From positions 1 through 21,942 of the forward strand of contig CDRNVI010000239.1 in the NCBI GenBank assembly GCA_977017575.1: a stretch of 21,942 nt of DNA, read 5' to 3'. Source of the stretch: Paramoeba atlantica. Its lineage: Eukaryota > Discosea. Shown here piece after piece: positions 17,878-21,942 of the stretch (its first letter is position 1; each line of letters begins with the position of its first letter). The notes beneath the pieces are model-generated. The model did no database searches. It was not told where the DNA came from and saw nothing but the letters and a program-made list of their open reading frames with translations. Position numbers and translations under genes: made by a program.

Positions 17878-18694
17878 ATGGTGAGTCGTATCGGAGTTTG
17901 TTGGGGGATTGAATTTGTATCTTGTTTTTCAAGAAGAACTCCCTTTCGAGGATTCGCCAGTCTTGTCAATGGACGATTTTCTCCTCTTCGTGGAATAGAA
18001 CCCAAAACAACAATGATCAGAATGCAACAACAACAACAACATTTTCAAAATCAAGATGAACTGTTCAAATCACTTCGTTATTCTCTTTTTGATGAACAAG
18101 CTCGATGGATGTCCACTTCGGCTCCAAAGGAAGAACCAAAGATGATGGCTTCATTTGTTTGCAACGTAAACTTTTTTCTTGCAAATATAAAGAGGAAAGG
18201 AAGAAGAAAAGAGGAGAGGTTAGAAAATGAAAAAAAAAAAATATCAAAACAATTCTCCCACTAACCTTCTCTCTTTTCCAAAACAAAAAAAGGTTTGCCA
18301 AACAAGAAACTCACACTCATTTGCAAAGAGCAGTTATGAAAAAGGAGTTGTTCTTGCTCGTTGTCCAGGTTGTCAAAATCTTCATCTTGTTGCTGATAAT
18401 CTTGGTTGGTTTAGTAAACAGAAGAAGAATCTTGAGACTATGTTGAAGGAGAGAGGAGAAGACTATTTGAAGTTTTGTGTTTTATTTCTTTTTTATTATA
18501 ATTCTTCTTTTTTATTCTTCTTTTTTATTATCATCCTTTTTTATTCTTCTTTTTATTCTTTTTGATTTCAACTCTTTTGTTTTAATCCTTTTTCTTTTTC
18601 CTAAAAAAATAGGTTTAATGATGAAGGAACCTTTGAAGCAGCTTTAAATGACAAAATTGTCCAAGAAAGTTCAAATCAAAAAGAGGAAGAGTGA
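17878..18694 (+). CDS. DNLZ: DNL-type zinc finger protein, mitochondrial Hsp70 partner (three exons)
   Basis: Exons are 17878-18165, 18293-18471 and 18613-18694 (182 aa, stop TGA). The core matches the DNL zinc-finger family (Zim17/Tim15/Hep1, human DNLZ): C95-N-V-C98, then KGVVLARCPGCQNLHLVADN with C120/C123 and the signature ADNLGWF. These proteins bind mitochondrial Hsp70, prevent its aggregation and support import and Fe-S assembly. The N-terminal about 45 residues lack acidic clusters and are rich in Arg, Ser and Phe (SRRTPFRGFASLVNGRFSPL), a good mitochondrial presequence. A Gln run (Q5) from CAA repeats follows. The CxxC pair is split by intron 1 between Asn96 and Val97. Ending at TGA is notable: the next in-frame stop (TAA) lies 19 codons further on, so this gene alone does not prove TGA is read as a stop. 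Confidence 0.92.
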
Positions 18695-18903
18695 AAAAAA
18701 AAAGTGTTCACTCTCTTGTTAAAAAGAAAAAGAAGGAAGAAATAATCTTCTTTTTTAAATTGAGGATTTCTCTTCCTCAAAAGTCGAGAGTTTCGATAGA
18801 GTTTTGTCAAAAGACATTGACCCAAAAAACATTCAACTAAAAATGGTGATGAAACAAAATCAAATCAAAACAAAAAAGAAATCTCATCTCATTTTTTTTC
18901 AAA
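18695..18903. other. Spacer downstream of the DNL-type gene
   Basis: These 209 AT-rich bases have no gene that I can support. They should contain the 3' end of the DNL-type gene. Confidence 0.35.
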
Positions 18904-19182
18904 ATGAAAATGATTCAAAACAAAACCTCTTTACAAAAAAATGGAAACATCTCTAACTCCCCCAATCTCCCTCCCAATGCTCGTTTGATGTTCAGATACC
19001 TCATTGATTGTTCGACCGAAACAATCACATCAGGCCTATTTTTTTTTGATTGTACAACTTTCACGATACACTCCATTCCACTCTCCAATGAATCATTGAC
19101 CACGTGGGAGTTGTCAAAAAAATTCACAATTATTAAATCAATTGAATTTTCGGTTCAACAAAGAATTTCATCAAAATTCTGA
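18904..19182 (+). CDS. Small uncertain ORF, possibly an LSm-like fold
   Basis: This is a 92-codon ORF, MKMIQNKTSL to RISSKF, ending in TGA. Its composition is less biased than the surrounding sequence. The middle, TITSGLFFFDCTTFTIHSI followed by a FTIIKSIEF strand, is compatible with the strand pattern of Sm/LSm or LSM12-type domains, but this is a weak visual impression. The opposite strand is also open over 18915-19127, so strand is not certain and an unspliced exon of a larger gene is possible. There is no signal peptide. Confidence 0.35.
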   Translation: MKMIQNKTSLQKNGNISNSPNLPPNARLMFRYLIDCSTETITSGLFFFDCTTFTIHSIPLSNESLTTWELSKKFTIIKSIEFSVQQRISSKF

Positions 19183-19512
19183 AAATTTTCTTCGTTTCAT
19201 GTTTAATCCTTGAAGAAAAGCAGATTTTGGTGAGATATCATTGCTTGCTACTAAACCATACTCCCTCTTTCAAAACAAAACTCGACAGAGAATTTTGCTT
19301 TTGAAAATGGGGGTGCTGTGAGTCTCTGCGAAATCAAAAAAAATAAAATCTTTTTCAAATTTTTATTTTGTGTGTGACTCATCCAATTTTGATGAAAACT
19401 TCTTCGAAAAAAAAACATTTTTGAAGGAATCTTTTTCCTTTCTCTTTCTTTTTTCTCTTATTTTTTTGTCTCTTTTTTTTTGTTTTTGAGGGGACAGAAA
19501 AAGTTGGGAACA
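19183..19512. promoter_or_regulatory. Gap with promoter of the esterase gene
   Basis: This 330-bp AT-rich interval ends in a long pyrimidine tract (about 19425-19485) just before the esterase start. No gene was seen. The tract may belong to the core promoter or 5' UTR. Confidence 0.4.

Positions 19513-21942
<2,430 letters not shown>

Noticed and set aside
18915-19127. Minus-strand ORF resembling an LSm protein (VSVEQSMRYLNIK)
   Set aside because: Similarity is limited to YLNIK, spacing does not fit LSM2, and no neighbouring exons were found. The plus-strand reading is no stronger than weak.

Overview
The window is a left chromosome end of a eukaryote. It opens with about 930 bp of the plant-type telomere repeat (CCCTAAA)n. 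The rest is AT-rich, intron-rich, gene-dense nuclear DNA with short introns (about 50-170 bp) that often begin GTTT. Compact genes, small intergenic gaps and the TTTAGGG-type telomere suggest a unicellular eukaryote, but I cannot name the lineage from sequence alone.

Subtelomere (about 1077-6375): two decayed DNA transposons of the same superfamily, one nested in the other. Each has a THAP-like zinc finger / coiled coil / HTH / DDE transposase on the minus strand and a convergent plus-strand ORF with a SWIM zinc finger and a Lys/Glu-rich tail. Both elements are flanked by AT dinucleotides. Removing the inner element (2993-5574) and one AT rejoins the outer transposase exactly in frame. The layout best matches the ISL2EU branch of PIF/Harbinger-like transposons, but without the YqaJ nuclease I associate with that group. 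In-frame stops are almost all TGA, pointing to CGA-to-TGA decay.

Host genes: a Rab-like GTPase (7060-7932, -); a single-pass membrane protein (8156-8990, -) divergent from a secreted Cys-rich protein (9276-10514, +), both in a CpG-richer block; a complete 16-exon MCM10 replication-factor gene (10603-14533, -) with an unexpected SAM domain near its N-terminus; a four-exon gene of unknown function (14961-16069, -) divergent from a Pro-Thr repeat protein (16238-17207, +); a DNL-type zinc-finger mitochondrial chaperone partner (17878-18694, +); a small uncertain ORF (18904-19182, +); and the 5' part of a secreted carboxylesterase/cholinesterase-family gene (19513 to window end, +; at least 15 exons).

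Exon structures were worked out by hand from reading frame, GT/AG borders and protein-family similarity. No search was run. The host genes look functionally unrelated to each other. The most notable items are the nested SWIM/THAP transposons with AT target duplications, the SAM-MCM10 architecture, and the GTTT-biased 5' splice sites.
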